From Tuctoria greenei (lineage: Eukaryota > Streptophyta > Magnoliopsida > Poales > Poaceae): a stretch of 64,000 bases of DNA. Shown here one piece after another: positions 10,135-20,048 of this stretch. Each line of letters opens with the position of its first letter. The stretch's first letter is position 1. The translations under genes and the position numbers were made by a program. The stretch spans positions 10,818,565 to 10,882,564 of the forward strand of contig JAYESD010000005.1 of the NCBI GenBank assembly GCA_036927565.1, in the 5' to 3' direction. Under the pieces are notes generated by a model. That model worked only from the letters and a program-made list of their open reading frames with translations, was not told where the DNA came from and did no database searches.

Positions 10135-10727
10135 TGTTAGCATTACCGGACTAGTCCGGTAGTGGACCGGACTAGTTCGATATAAGACCAGACTAGTCCA
10201 ATACTGTCTAGTAAGGATATCGAACTGGTCCGGATCCTGACCGGACTAGTCCGATCTTTTCAGTTAATGTCCGTTTGAACTCGAAAATAACATGTGTTCT
10301 AATTAAAAGGACACAACCCACCAAAAATTATGTCCCTGATCGAGGGACTTAACTGTCTCTAAGGATGGGAGACCCCCTCTTGTATCTCTTGGTCATATAT
10401 TAGGAGAGGGTTATGTGTATGATTAAGCGTGGTGTGTGAATACACATTAGACACAAGAACTCTCTCAATTCTCTCAGATTCCGATCAACATACAAGAGAA
10501 GAACAGGGTAAAAACGTCTCTTGCCGTCGTTCTTCTTGCCGCCTCGTCTTGTTGGCTCGATGGTCGCATCGTCAAGCAACCACGAGGATGAAGGAGAAGG
10601 TATTATTAGTGTTCTTGTGTTATTTGAGAGATAGCACTTGATGTTGATCTTGTATTTAGTTTTCTCCTGTGTAATTCGAAATAATTTAGTGGCTATTTGA
10701 TTTTTGGACACCCTTTTAATTTTAACA
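10135..10727 (+). repeat. Element G 3' LTR
   Basis: Begins TGTTAGCATTACC right after the polypurine tract and probably ends TTTTAACA at 10727, giving matching TGTTA/TAACA ends. With no second copy in the window, the right end is inferred from the terminal inverted repeat. Confidence 0.65.
10146..10255 (+). promoter_or_regulatory. Palindrome array in U3 of element G
   Basis: Five copies or near copies of CGGACTAGTCCG. Centre-to-centre distances are 21, 21, 32 and 21 bp, the same spacing rule as in elements A and F. It occupies the first 120 bp of the LTR, where enhancers usually lie. A regulatory role is inferred. Confidence 0.7.
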
Positions 10728-12205
10728 CTTGGTTGTGCTATCCTAACGACAAATAAAAAGATAACGATGGAGTACATCAGAATAAAAATGATAGCTAGTG
10801 ACAAAAAATATGCCGTACTTTTGTTAGAGAACTCATCCAATCTCTATTAGCATCCGCAGAACCAAAGAACAAATGATCCACAATTTTCGCTTTCACTGCA
10901 AACCAACACAAGACCTATCATCTACATGCATTCTTCTTGCAAAAAGAAAAAACACTTATTTTTTCCACTCATAGCCGTTGGATTTAAACGAAACTCGTGG
11001 CTCTGCAAACAGACTAGACAATATCTACGCAGTGTGGATTAAACTGACCCATGCAGCTCGTCTTGTACTGGAACTCTTGGCCGCCTGTTTAAGCAGATTC
11101 AAAAATTGAGCCGTCCAAGCCGTGTTGCTGGCATGACAGTAAAAGCAGAAAGATTCAGATGACAGGAAGCAGACAAAAATCCTTCTCCTAACCCCAGGAA
11201 TCCAAGGCTGAAGCTGAACGAACCTCCTTTCAGCTCGTGGCTAGTGGCAGCGGCGGTGCATGGACCAACAGCAACTAGTACTAAACTAGAGAAAGGTGCA
11301 TCCGAGTATTTAATATTTTGTTCCAAAAAGGCGCATGGATTACATTACATTTACTAGTTGCAGTTAAGCTTGTTCTGAAGTTCAGTGAGAGGACGGTACG
11401 AGCAAAGACTGTCGTTTGTCGTGCCTAATGACATCTATAAACGTGTACTTCTCCACTGATTGGACGGCCTGTTTTTCAATTCCTAGTCGTTCTCATGTGA
11501 CCTCGCTTTGCTGCACCCAGTTACCATATACTGCTAGTATTATACACTGAACTGTCGTTCAGTAAGCTTTTGTAATAATCATTTTGCCTTGTCGTGACAC
11601 CCTGGCTAAATCATATACAACACCTTTGGAAGAAAAGCTTGCTGCGTTTACTGTGAAACTCACAATTGCAGCTGTGGCTATTAGTTCATTTGGGAGGAAC
11701 AGAGTGACTGCTTGATAAAGATGTCTCAGCCGGCTCATAATATTGCTACACTTTGGAGGCCTGCTTACGGTTCAGAAACTTGTGTGTGTGTGTTTTTTGT
11801 TGTTGGACTGGAGTGTCTGTGTCTTCAACCGGCGACCGCGACTGTTCGTGGAAAAGGAGGTGACAGACTGACAGTGGTAGAGACAGACGCCTCTCAGCTA
11901 GAACCATTCAGGCAGCAAGAACAAATGCCTTTCGTTGTTTTCCTTTGCAGGTGGTACATCGGATTCACTTCGTTTTCGTACGTTTCCGTCAGTTGGAAAC
12001 AGCCGTTACCACTCGACAATCGAATAAACCAAATTGCAGAGTTGAATTGCCTCGTCAGCAATACCATCAGATACTAGCAAGCTTATATTCACTGCTCTGC
12101 ATCACCTGTCACGGTTCTGCTTTTATATAAGAGAGCATAATACGGCAACAACATGACCAAAACCTTTCGCTTTTTTCTTTTCATTGGAAAACAGAAGGGA
12201 AGAAC
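10728..12205. other. 1.5 kb with no recognised gene or repeat
   Basis: Lies between the LTR end of element G and the LTR of element C. Short frames occur on both strands (for example 11712-12077, plus) without recognisable motifs. It may be old host DNA, the only such stretch of notable length here apart from the pseudogene region. Confidence 0.5.
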
Positions 12206-12688
12206 TGTTAGGGAATTGGCGGTACGCTACTCTAGTAACTCTACCGCATCACTCAAGAAACATGCGAGTACAGAGGTCATTGATCGTTACCACTAGACGC
12301 GCATCGCAGTGGAACGAAGACGCGCGTCGGCGTAGAGGAAGTAGACGATCTCGTTCGTCTCCTCCTAGCCCTCTTCACAGCATCAGTAGACGAACATGTT
12401 CGTTGCAGCCGATCAGCGCAACAGTAGCAGCAGCGCCTCCACAGAATTCAGACGTGCGGAGAGGAACGTCGTGCGCCGGTGTGCTAGCAACGCACGCGCG
12501 GCAAGGGTCTCGGCGTGAGGCCTTCGAGGGGTGGCGGCTAGGGCTGTCACGTGGTGAGATGATTAGCCCCTAACCCTACCCCTCATATTTATAGGCGTGC
12601 TAATGGGCTTTTAGGTCGCAGACCCATTACTACTCCAATAGACCTTAACCCGAATTGTTATGATTGCCTCTTGGGCACATCACCAACA
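12206..12688 (-). repeat. Element C 3' LTR
   Basis: Ends are TGTTGGTGATG at the inner edge (12688) and CCCTAACA at the outer edge (12206), a TGTTGG/CCTAACA-type inverted pair. A TATA box (TATAAATA on the minus strand) is at 12586-12593. The sequence beyond 12206 differs in character. The other LTR is outside the window, so the outer end is inferred; the candidate target duplication is AGAAC at 12201-12205. Confidence 0.72.
12586..12593 (-). promoter_or_regulatory. TATA box in element C LTR
   Basis: TATAAATA on the minus strand, about 100 bp into the LTR from its start. Confidence 0.6.
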
Positions 12689-12704
12689 ATCTCCCACTTG
12701 CACT
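12689..12704 (-). other. Element C polypurine tract
   Basis: AAGTGGGAGAT on the minus strand directly abuts the LTR start TGTTGG. Confidence 0.75.
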
Positions 12705-13628
12705 AGAGACAATCATCTAGCCAAGATTTCCGATATTCTAACTCCTTAAGTGTGTGACCCGTTAGGTTCATGTGCAATCGGTTGTGTATGGAAACCGCTT
12801 TCAATCACAAGTCAGTAGAAGTATCTAGCAGGACATACTGACTCCCAAATGTACATAAAGATCATATCGTCCGAACCTAGATACATTCAACATGCTAATC
12901 CCCCTCACGATATCAGTCAAGCTCAAGGCGAGATGTGTGTCATCCTTGTGATAGCTCGACCATTCACTCTATCAAATAGTGGATTCATTCCATGACTAAC
13001 TTTTAGTCACTGTGATCAACCTTTAATCACTTTGGCATGACCATGCACTTTCAAATCTAACTATCTCGAGAGGCCTAGAGATATCTCTCCTGTTATTAAG
13101 GAGGGGCAAATCCCATCTTGATCAGTGCACATCTCATTCTATGTTTCATTATATACCCGAAGACTACTTTTATGACTACCCAGTTTTAAAGTAGCGTTTG
13201 ATAGTCTCAAAGTACACAACTACATATAGTGAGAAACAATAGCGATATCAGGTCTAAGGATCTAGCAGGTGTATCATTGAAGACCAATTGATGGCACATA
13301 TGGAAATAACAATCCCAACAGCGTCTCGGAGTGGGTCAATCCAACACCATGTTTACTAACATGTGTTCACATTATTAATTCGATATCTCCATATCTATGA
13401 CCCGTGAAACGTGATCATCGATTAATACATGTGTTAGTCTGTATGTAATCATTATCTCATATAATGATATAGACTAGAGATTATCTAGAGTAACATTACT
13501 ATTAACAAAGAGTTTCACGAACAAGTCACATATTTGATGATCAATGTAAATAATGATTACTCATATAACAATTTATTTAATAGTACATAAACATAACTAT
13601 GACACAAGTCTCCCACTACACACTATGA
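12705..13628 (-). other. Element C non-coding tail between RNase H and polypurine tract
   Basis: About 0.9 kb without a reading frame, AT-rich, containing no palindromes of the CGGACTAGTCCG type. Long 3' untranslated tails like this are usual in this Copia group. Confidence 0.6.
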
Positions 13629-13983
13629 TCACTGATGTAAGTATCTAATACCCATAGATCTCGTGTGCGCCTCATGCTTTGATTGTGGAAAAGGCTTTGT
13701 CAAGGGATCTGCAATATTCAAATCCGTGCGCACCTTGCATATCTTCACATCACCTAGGTCAATGATCTCTCGAATGAGGTGATAGCGTCGTAGTATGTGT
13801 TTGGATCGTTTGTGTGATCTAGCCTCCTTTGCCTGTGCGATGGCTCTATTATTGTCACAATAGATATCCACAGGACTGGACACACTAGGAACAACACCCA
13901 ACTTAGAAACAAATTTTCTTATCCAAACAGCTTCCTTTGCAGCTTAAGAAGTTGTAATATACTCTGTCTCTGTGGTTGAATCT
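13629..13983 (-). pseudogene. Element C RNase H C-terminal half
   Basis: Reads STTETEYITT, an in-frame TAA near 13945, then AAKEAVWIRKF, VDIYCDNNRAIAQAKEA (Copia RNase H), RSKHILRRYHLIREI and NIADPLTKPFPQSKHE to a stop at 13629. RNase H degrades the RNA of the RNA-DNA hybrid. The upstream codons, DTVAD, are found at 35452-35467, on the far side of element B. Confidence 0.88.
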
Positions 13984-15495
13984 TGTAGGATCGAAGAGCA
14001 CGTGAAAAGCTACCAGAGGCGGGGGGTGAATGGTAGATTAAAAAATCTTACGCAGCGGAAACAATTAAATTCCAACCCCTTCGGCAGAAAAATGATATGT
14101 TAAAGAAATCGTGTGTGAGACTAATCTAAACGTGTTCCATCATGACAAAAGTGATAAATATCAGAGAGAATCAAGTCACGAAGATGACACAAAAAGAATC
14201 ACTCAAATCTGTCGAGAGAAACTCAAGTTACGATTGAAAGATCGAACAAAGGTCAATCTCTCCTACCCGAGAAAAACAGTTCTGGAACGCTGCAAAGAAA
14301 CTCATGTAGATCAAAAACCACAAATCCAATGACCGTGAAATTTTGACAGATGATCGATAATCAAGTTGTGAAGACAATCCAAAAGGAATCACGTCAATTG
14401 GATATGTAAAACTCGATTTATGATAAAACCAATGAAGAAAGGTAGTGCTGTGCAGAAACTCGACGAGAAAAACTTGTCTGCAACAAGTCAGACGAACAAG
14501 GCACAGAAGTTTCTTTCAACTACGAATTTTATTCAATAGAAAACTAGAGGAACAGCCCCAAAGTCGTCTCCCACGAGCTCTGGCCTCCCTTGCTTATATA
14601 ACCAGCCCTTAGGCCAACCCAATCTCAACTAGGACTCTAATCCTACTCAAATCACGAATCATAACTTTCCATAACTGCTCAAGACTCTCCTATACGCAGA
14701 TAGATGCAATCTTAATAGTTCCAAACACCATATAAACGTATCCCACATTCCTAAAACAACCCAAATTCGTGTCCCACACGAAATCCTAACATAACCAACT
14801 CAAAACTTTCCAAATTTGAGTCAAACCCAACTCAGCCGCAACCTGAGTCCATAACCTAGTCGGTTGGACCTTTCCGACCAATTATTTATGTCCACATATA
14901 TTCATGATGCCTCGTAACCATGTAGACACGTCCATGCACTCCTTGAACACGTGCAAACATCTTCCAACAACGTCCACGATACCTTCATATGCATTGTACT
15001 TGATTCATACATGCTGCGTTCCCTTCCGATCAACTCAACAAAAATTCCTCCCGAACTTGGTTGTGGAACCTCATCTTCTCCCTAAGACTAGTTCAATGGA
15101 TCCCGTCACCAGCCATGTCTTGAACTCAAGCAACACCTGCACATGAACAAACAACCAATCCATACGAGCCCAAGTCCGCGACTTGACTCAAGTTAGTTCC
15201 GAACACAACACCTTATGTGAGCACCTCGCATAAGCATGTTGCAAAACCACAGTAAAACGGTATCAGTCATGTCAACCAAAATGCACAAAAAACGTAGTAA
15301 ATGAATACTAAGTAATCTTTTCAAGAATATAAAGCAAGTTCAAAACATTTCACAATAAAAGCAGGAACATTGCGATCAAGCTCTGAACCTTGTCAAAGCT
15401 ACCCGGAGCTTGAGCTGGAGCTTACCAAAGCTAGTACAACCTAGCACCGGAGCTTATCAAAGCTAGTACAACCTAGCGTCAGAGCTTAACAAAGC
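13984..15495 (-). repeat. Element B 3' LTR, first piece
   Basis: Matches 33832 to about 35345 of the 5' LTR. It is interrupted by element A inside the third unit of the 32-bp tandem repeat near the LTR start. It contains a TATA box (TATATAA, minus) at 14594-14600. Confidence 0.92.
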
Positions 15496-15584
15496 TGAAT
15501 GTGGCCTAGAGGGGGGGTGAATAGGCCTTTTTGAAATTTGTCGGAACCTGCAACACTTAATCACCAGATCAAAACTTGAGATAT

Positions 15585-15620
15585 CGAACTAGTCCGGTAA
15601 AGTGCGGACTAGTCCGGTGT
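15585..15620. promoter_or_regulatory. Isolated palindrome pair near the end of element A 3' LTR
   Basis: Two copies of the ACTAGTCCG palindrome, 20 bp centre to centre, downstream of the presumed transcription start. The matching pair in the other LTR is at 25708-25745. Elements E (46206-46241) and F (52939-52970) have a pair at the equivalent place. Confidence 0.6.
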
Positions 15621-16267
15621 GTACCGACTAGGTTGATTAAGTTTGATCGATTAATTTGATTCTATGATGTATATAGCGGAAATATACAGTTAATTGAAGT
15701 GTTGCAATATGATGTACTAGAATATATCACAATTCAATCTTATACTTAATGATTCAATGTAAAGTAAGCAATATTGATTCAAACCCTAGATTGTTGTGAT
15801 GAATAAGAATGATGAACACAAAACAAGAACACAAGCGATTTATCCCATGGTTCAGCTCCCACAGAGGCAACCTACATCCACGTTGAGGAGTCCACAGAAG
15901 GACCGGGTCTTCTCCAACCCTGCCCTTGTCGGATCGCCACGAAGGCCAATCCTCTTCCACTTATCACAAAGGGGTTAATAACTGAATTCAAGGGGCCTTC
16001 TCACACGTTGAGGGATCCCCTAGATTACAACAAGAAATACCACCAAGAACACACTCAAAAGATTACAATGAAAATCACATGAGTGTGTTAGAGAATCAAA
16101 CTAATAGCTCAATGAGTGTTGAACGTGTCTCTCCAATGATCTAGAGTGTATCCTCAAAGGATTGATCTTTGTTGCACTTAATTTCGTGGAGAGATGTGTT
16201 TTTGAGGCTCTTGGGAGGTGTGACGGCGCTAGGGTTCGAGTTGGATTAAAGTTGGGCCGTGCACCTC

Positions 16268-16275
16268 TATTTATA
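16268..16275 (-). promoter_or_regulatory. TATA box, element A 3' LTR
   Basis: TATAAATA on the minus strand, 37 bp downstream of the last palindrome of the array. The same distance is seen in element E. Confidence 0.75.
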
Positions 16276-16311
16276 TGAGGTTTCTAAAAGTGACTGTTAG
16301 GGTTTAGAAAG

Positions 16312-16795
16312 ATCGGACTAGTCCGTGGTGGACACCGGACTAGTCTGGTGAACTGTGTGTAGCAAACCCTAAGTGTCCCGAAATATCGGACTAGTCCGGC
16401 AAGGAGCGGACTTGTCCGATTTCGCTTCTAGAAATCTTCAGACTAGTCTGATAGACATCGGACTTGTCCAGATAGTGAAACCCTAAGTGGTTATGAGGAC
16501 AAGTCCGCACTTGGAGGACTTGTCCGATTTAGGTCAGAGAGTTTTTCGGACTAGTCCGTGCTAATATCGGACTTGTCCGATTGACATCAGAAAGATATCG
16601 GACTAGTCCGGTATGTGATCGGACTTGTCCAATTTTGTGTGACTTATGAAGTTTTTTGAGGACTAGTCCACACTGGGGAGGGCTAGTCCGATTCTAGTCA
16701 GAGAGATATCAGACTAGTCCGATGGATATCGGACTTGTCCGATCTTGTGCAGAGGGGATATCGGACTAGTCTGGGGTCAGTCGGACTAGTCCGGT
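16312..16795. promoter_or_regulatory. Phased palindrome array, element A 3' LTR U3
   Basis: Eighteen copies of the 12-bp palindrome or close variants form nine pairs. By count, within-pair centre distances are 22, 20, 20, 19, 21, 21, 20, 20 and 20 bp. Distances between pairs are 51, 32, 37, 32, 31, 40, 31 and 32 bp. The first member of a pair is usually CGGACTAGTCCG and the second CGGACTTGTCCG. Spacers between pairs share CAGAGAGATATCGG-like sequence. The position directly upstream of TATA suggests an enhancer. Confidence 0.85.
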
Positions 16796-17054
16796 CCTAT
16801 ATAACTTTGTGCAATGTGTGTGTTTATTTGTGATTGATCTCTTGAGGTGTGTTTCCTTAACACACTCCATACACAATGATCTACTATTCCTCTTCCTTGA
16901 GCTCATTTCCACTTTGCTCCTCATTCTCCCTTCTTTTTGGCACTTAGCTTATTTTGCTATTAAAACCTGTGCTCATCTCAACAAAGAGGTTAGAATCTTA
17001 TTTGCTTGTCATAAATCATCCAAAACCCACAAGGGACTCCTAGATGCACTTTCA

Positions 17055-17070
17055 ATCTCCCCCTTTTTGG
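17055..17070 (-). other. Element A polypurine tract
   Basis: AAAAAGGGGGAGAT on the minus strand abuts the 3' LTR. A second similar tract lies at 17450-17470, next to the end of the third ORF. Confidence 0.85.
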
Positions 17071-17474
17071 TGATTGATGACAACCAATTGAGATTTCACA
17101 AAATATTATAAAAATTAAGGTTTTTATAAAGTATGCACATATGACTCTAAAATACATCAAGCAATGAAAGCATAATCCATATGTGCATTCTTTATAGTGG
17201 GATGCATAACTAAGTACACTGAAACAATGAGAATGACATAATTGACATTAATGAACCAAAACCAAGCATATATGTCATTCTAGGAGCAACAACATAGTTT
17301 TCAACAATTACTTCTCAAGTAGATCAAAATGATGCATCACAGGACCATAATCATCATAAGAACAAAGTAAAAGCTTTACAACCCACAAAATAGTCAAAAA
17401 GCATAAAAGAGAGCTCTCTCCTCGCATCCTACAGCTAAGACTAAGACTCCCCCTCAATCTCCCCCCCTTTGGCA

Positions 17475-19060
17475 TCAAGACACTAAAAAGAAGGAGAGGA
17501 GGGACCTAAAGTCTTCACTCCTCACTGTCGGTCCTCTCATCGTCTTCATCGTCGTCTTCGGGCTGATGAGGAGGAGGAGGTGCGGAGTCACTCGAGCCCC
17601 CAATGCCAAAGTAGGCGAGCTCGGAGGGGTCAAGGGCCCGAGCTCGGTGAAGTCTGAATCAGAATCATCAGAGATCACAGGAGATCCAATGGGCTCGATC
17701 TCCAGTTTCTAGCATATTTGCTTCACATTGGCCTTGACATACTTCATATCTTCCTTTCTTCTCTTGTTAAGCTTATGGGCCTTCACTTCGGCCTTTCTGC
17801 AGGAGGCGAAGATAGCAGTCAAGTACTTGAATATGCCACTTGCAGATCCTTTTTGAGGGGCAGCCCTAGTGGCAGAGGCAGCCCTTGCATCTTCACTTCT
17901 TCTTGCCAGAGCCTCAGGACTGAGGCCAGCGAGGGAGCAGCCTGTACTCTTGGCTTTTGAGGCATCTGAGGCCTCAAAGGTAGGTGCTCCACATCCTTGA
18001 CAAATTCAATCCCGGTGACATTCTCAATCACAAACATCAGATATGGAGCATATCCACATGACCTGTTGGGTGTGCAAGAAATGTTCACCATGTCATTACA
18101 AATGTAGTCAGCCACATCAAACTGGCGGTCCTTGCTTATGACTCTCATCAGGGTCCAAAGATAACCCTGCACACTCCCAGCATCTCCATCCTTGGGAGCA
18201 ATCGTCTTCCTCAAGACTCTGTTCAGAACCACAAAGAAAGGCTTCATTTTCTTTGTGGAGGGAGGGTTGAACTTTGAGTTTGGCTCATATAGGAACTTCA
18301 TCCTATACTTTTCAATGACACCTATGTTGTGGATGATTAGGCAATCAGGTCTTGAGGTGTCAAGGTGAAGCATGCTTGCAAAATCTTCTTGAGTTATACT
18401 GTACTTGGATCCGTGAGTCATCCAAGTAACACTTTCTTCATCTTCACTTGAGAAGTGGCATGTCGCAAAGAATTGCACAATCACTTCATCATTCCAATTG
18501 TTCCTGAAGGCAAAAAGATCATTCAGTCCATGCCTCTCAATTGCTTCCACCACTTCAATGAACGGGGAGCAGCCCTTTTTCTCAAAATGTGCCCAATCAA
18601 TCCATTGACTGCGCACTACCGGGGTCTTCATTGGGAGGTACACAGATTTGTAGAAATCTGCATGGAAATTGCTCCAAAATCTGCCATCAGCAACTTGCTT
18701 CGGACGGCCATACCAATCAATGCTTCTGAACTTCGCTACCGAGTCACTGCCCTTTCCATTGAATCCGTCTTTAGTGGGGTCCCTGACCCCTTCCCTTTGA
18801 GCATGCAGCCTCAGGGAGCCGACCGGGCCTGTTGCTATTCCCTTGCCCTTGCCCTTAGCTTGGCGAGGGCCACTTGATGCTGCAGTTGCCTTGGAGGCTG
18901 GCTTCTTGGCAAGCACCTTACTCCGAGCCTGAGGAGGAGATGGAGCTGGCTTGAAAGGTTGCTCTTGGCGTTTCTCGCCAAGGCTTGTTGAGGGTCGAGG
19001 TTCCACCTCGTGGTCCATCTCGGCCTCGAAATTGGAGATCCCGTCATTTGAGCTCGACAT
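17475..19060 (-). pseudogene. Third ORF of element A (nuclear-type protein, frameshifted)
   Basis: Homologue of the intact third ORF of element E; both begin MSSS and share RFWSNFHADFY, WMTHGSKYS, APKDGDAG and NRSCGYAPY. The ATG at 19060 is chosen because it aligns with E; the upstream ATG codons lie in palindrome DNA. The main frame ends at 17819 after a frameshift near 17845. The remaining tail (KLEIEPIGSP, acidic) continues in another frame with an in-frame TAG. No signal peptide or membrane segment is seen, which argues against the envelope role proposed for other SIRE elements. It likely matches the putative plant transposon protein domain of Pfam (from memory). Confidence 0.75.
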
Positions 19061-19180
19061 GTCCTGAGAATGAATTGTGCAAGACATGAATAACAATGGA
19101 TTATTCAAGGCATGGGTGAGAAAGGATGACAAGGAATTGCATTGAGGAATTGATAGGTTAGGTTTTGAGTTCATAAAAAT

Positions 19181-19256
19181 CGGACTTGTCCGGTGTACAG
19201 GCACGGACTAGTCCGGGGTGACCGGGCTTGTCCGTGCATGGACCGGACTAGTCCGA
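19181..19256. promoter_or_regulatory. Palindrome cluster at the start of the element A third ORF
   Basis: Four palindromes with centre distances of 23, 19 and 21 bp, about 120 bp upstream of the ORF start. Element E has a similar cluster at 49465-49542, also about 80-160 bp upstream of its start codon. Confidence 0.65.
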
Positions 19257-19652
19257 TATTCATCCTCAAAAACCTAAGAAACTAGACAAATGTTGATTCC
19301 TAATGCACAACTAGCTTAGCATAAACGTAATACATCAAGGAGGCATGTATATAGTGAGGAATGCTAGGCTATTCGATCAACAATGAAGAAAATCGAGATT
19401 TCTAGGGTTTGGGGGAAAATTACTGAAGAAATCGATTGATTCTCGAAGAAGGAGGTGTTGAAGGCCAGACAAGTCCGAGAACTTCAATCTTCGAGCGAGG
19501 AAAGCTTGATTTCCACCCAAATGCGGAGCTTTTTGGTGGAGGGGATGCAAAATTGCCTTGGGAGCTCGAGTTTGAGAGAGAGAACGCGTGAGGCAAGAGT
19601 GAAGGTGAGGGGATTAGGGTTTGGCGGCGGCTAGCGTTAAGGAAACGAAAAA

Positions 19653-19805
19653 TCGGACAAGTCCAGAGAAGACCAGACTAGTCCGAACGTTTGCAGAGGC
19701 TATATCGGACTAGTCTGTGGTCTACCGGACTAGTCCGGCCTAACCGACACTCTGCAGACTAGTCTGCATGCACGGACTAGTCCGGGTAACCACGGACTAG
19801 TCCGT
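19653..19805. promoter_or_regulatory. Palindrome cluster between pol and third ORF, element A
   Basis: Seven palindromes with distances of 20, 32, 20, 29, 18 and 20 bp. It occupies the same place as 49953-50056 in element E, where a TATA box follows. No clear TATA box is visible here. Confidence 0.65.
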
Positions 19806-20048
19806 GGTCACCAGGCAAGAATTTCTTAGCCCATTCATATATATTTGAAGGTACATATTTAGAAAATAGGGAGGCAAATCAAATCAAATAATCTTGATGA
19901 ATATGATCAGTAAGCATACAATAATCAAGCAATGACCATAATTTATCAAGATCTAGAAATTGACATAGTTTTTTGGAGAAAATTGAGAGAGATGATTTTT
20001 GCAATCCAATCAACATATTTTGAAGAAATCATACAGGTATGCAAATTT

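Larger units (their letters stand above)
7988..10727 (+). mobile_element. Copia element G, 5'-truncated, with 3' LTR
   Basis: The element starts abruptly in the integrase C-terminal block (CHFIGYTKKSK), continues through RT and a degraded RNase H, then a polypurine tract and one LTR at 10135-10727. No 5' LTR, gag or integrase core is present to the left, so about the first half is missing. A target duplication cannot be shown for a truncated copy. Its LTR carries the CGGACTAGTCCG palindrome array also found in elements A, E and F, although its pol is clearly a different Copia type. Confidence 0.85.
12206..13983 (-). mobile_element. Copia element C, 3' part (outer element of the nest)
   Basis: A 3' LTR (12206-12688), polypurine tract, about 0.9 kb non-coding tail and RNase H codons up to the insertion of element B at 13983/13984. 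The RNase H codons resume for 16 bp at 35452-35467 before element D starts. The rest of C must lie beyond the right edge. The tail motif ADPLTKPFPQSKHEAHTRSM and the start CTCCCACTTGCAC of the tail are typical of a common grass Copia group (Angela/Tork-like, from memory). Confidence 0.85.
15496..17054 (-). repeat. Element A 3' LTR
   Basis: Begins TGAAAGTGCATCTAGGA (minus) next to the polypurine tract and ends GGCCACATTCA at 15496. The full-length match is at 25623-27180 with scattered differences. Contents: 9 palindrome pairs in U3, TATA at 16268-16275, and one more pair at 15585-15620 near the far end. Confidence 0.94.

Noticed and set aside
10400..10840. 146-codon minus-strand frame across the end of the element G LTR
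   Set aside because: It crosses the inferred LTR border and has no motif; likely chance in AT-rich DNA.
11712..12077. 121-codon plus-strand frame in the unassigned 1.5 kb
   Set aside because: No domain, no codon bias I could judge, and no supporting splice or promoter signal.
16312..16795. Palindrome array as a CRISPR-like or satellite array
   Set aside because: Repeats are palindromic with non-unique spacers in eukaryotic LTRs; copy number is small and tied to LTR promoters.
17475..19204. Calling the third ORF of A and E an envelope gene
   Set aside because: No signal peptide, transmembrane helix or cleavage site is visible and a nuclear signal is present in E; the envelope label for SIRE elements is not supported here.
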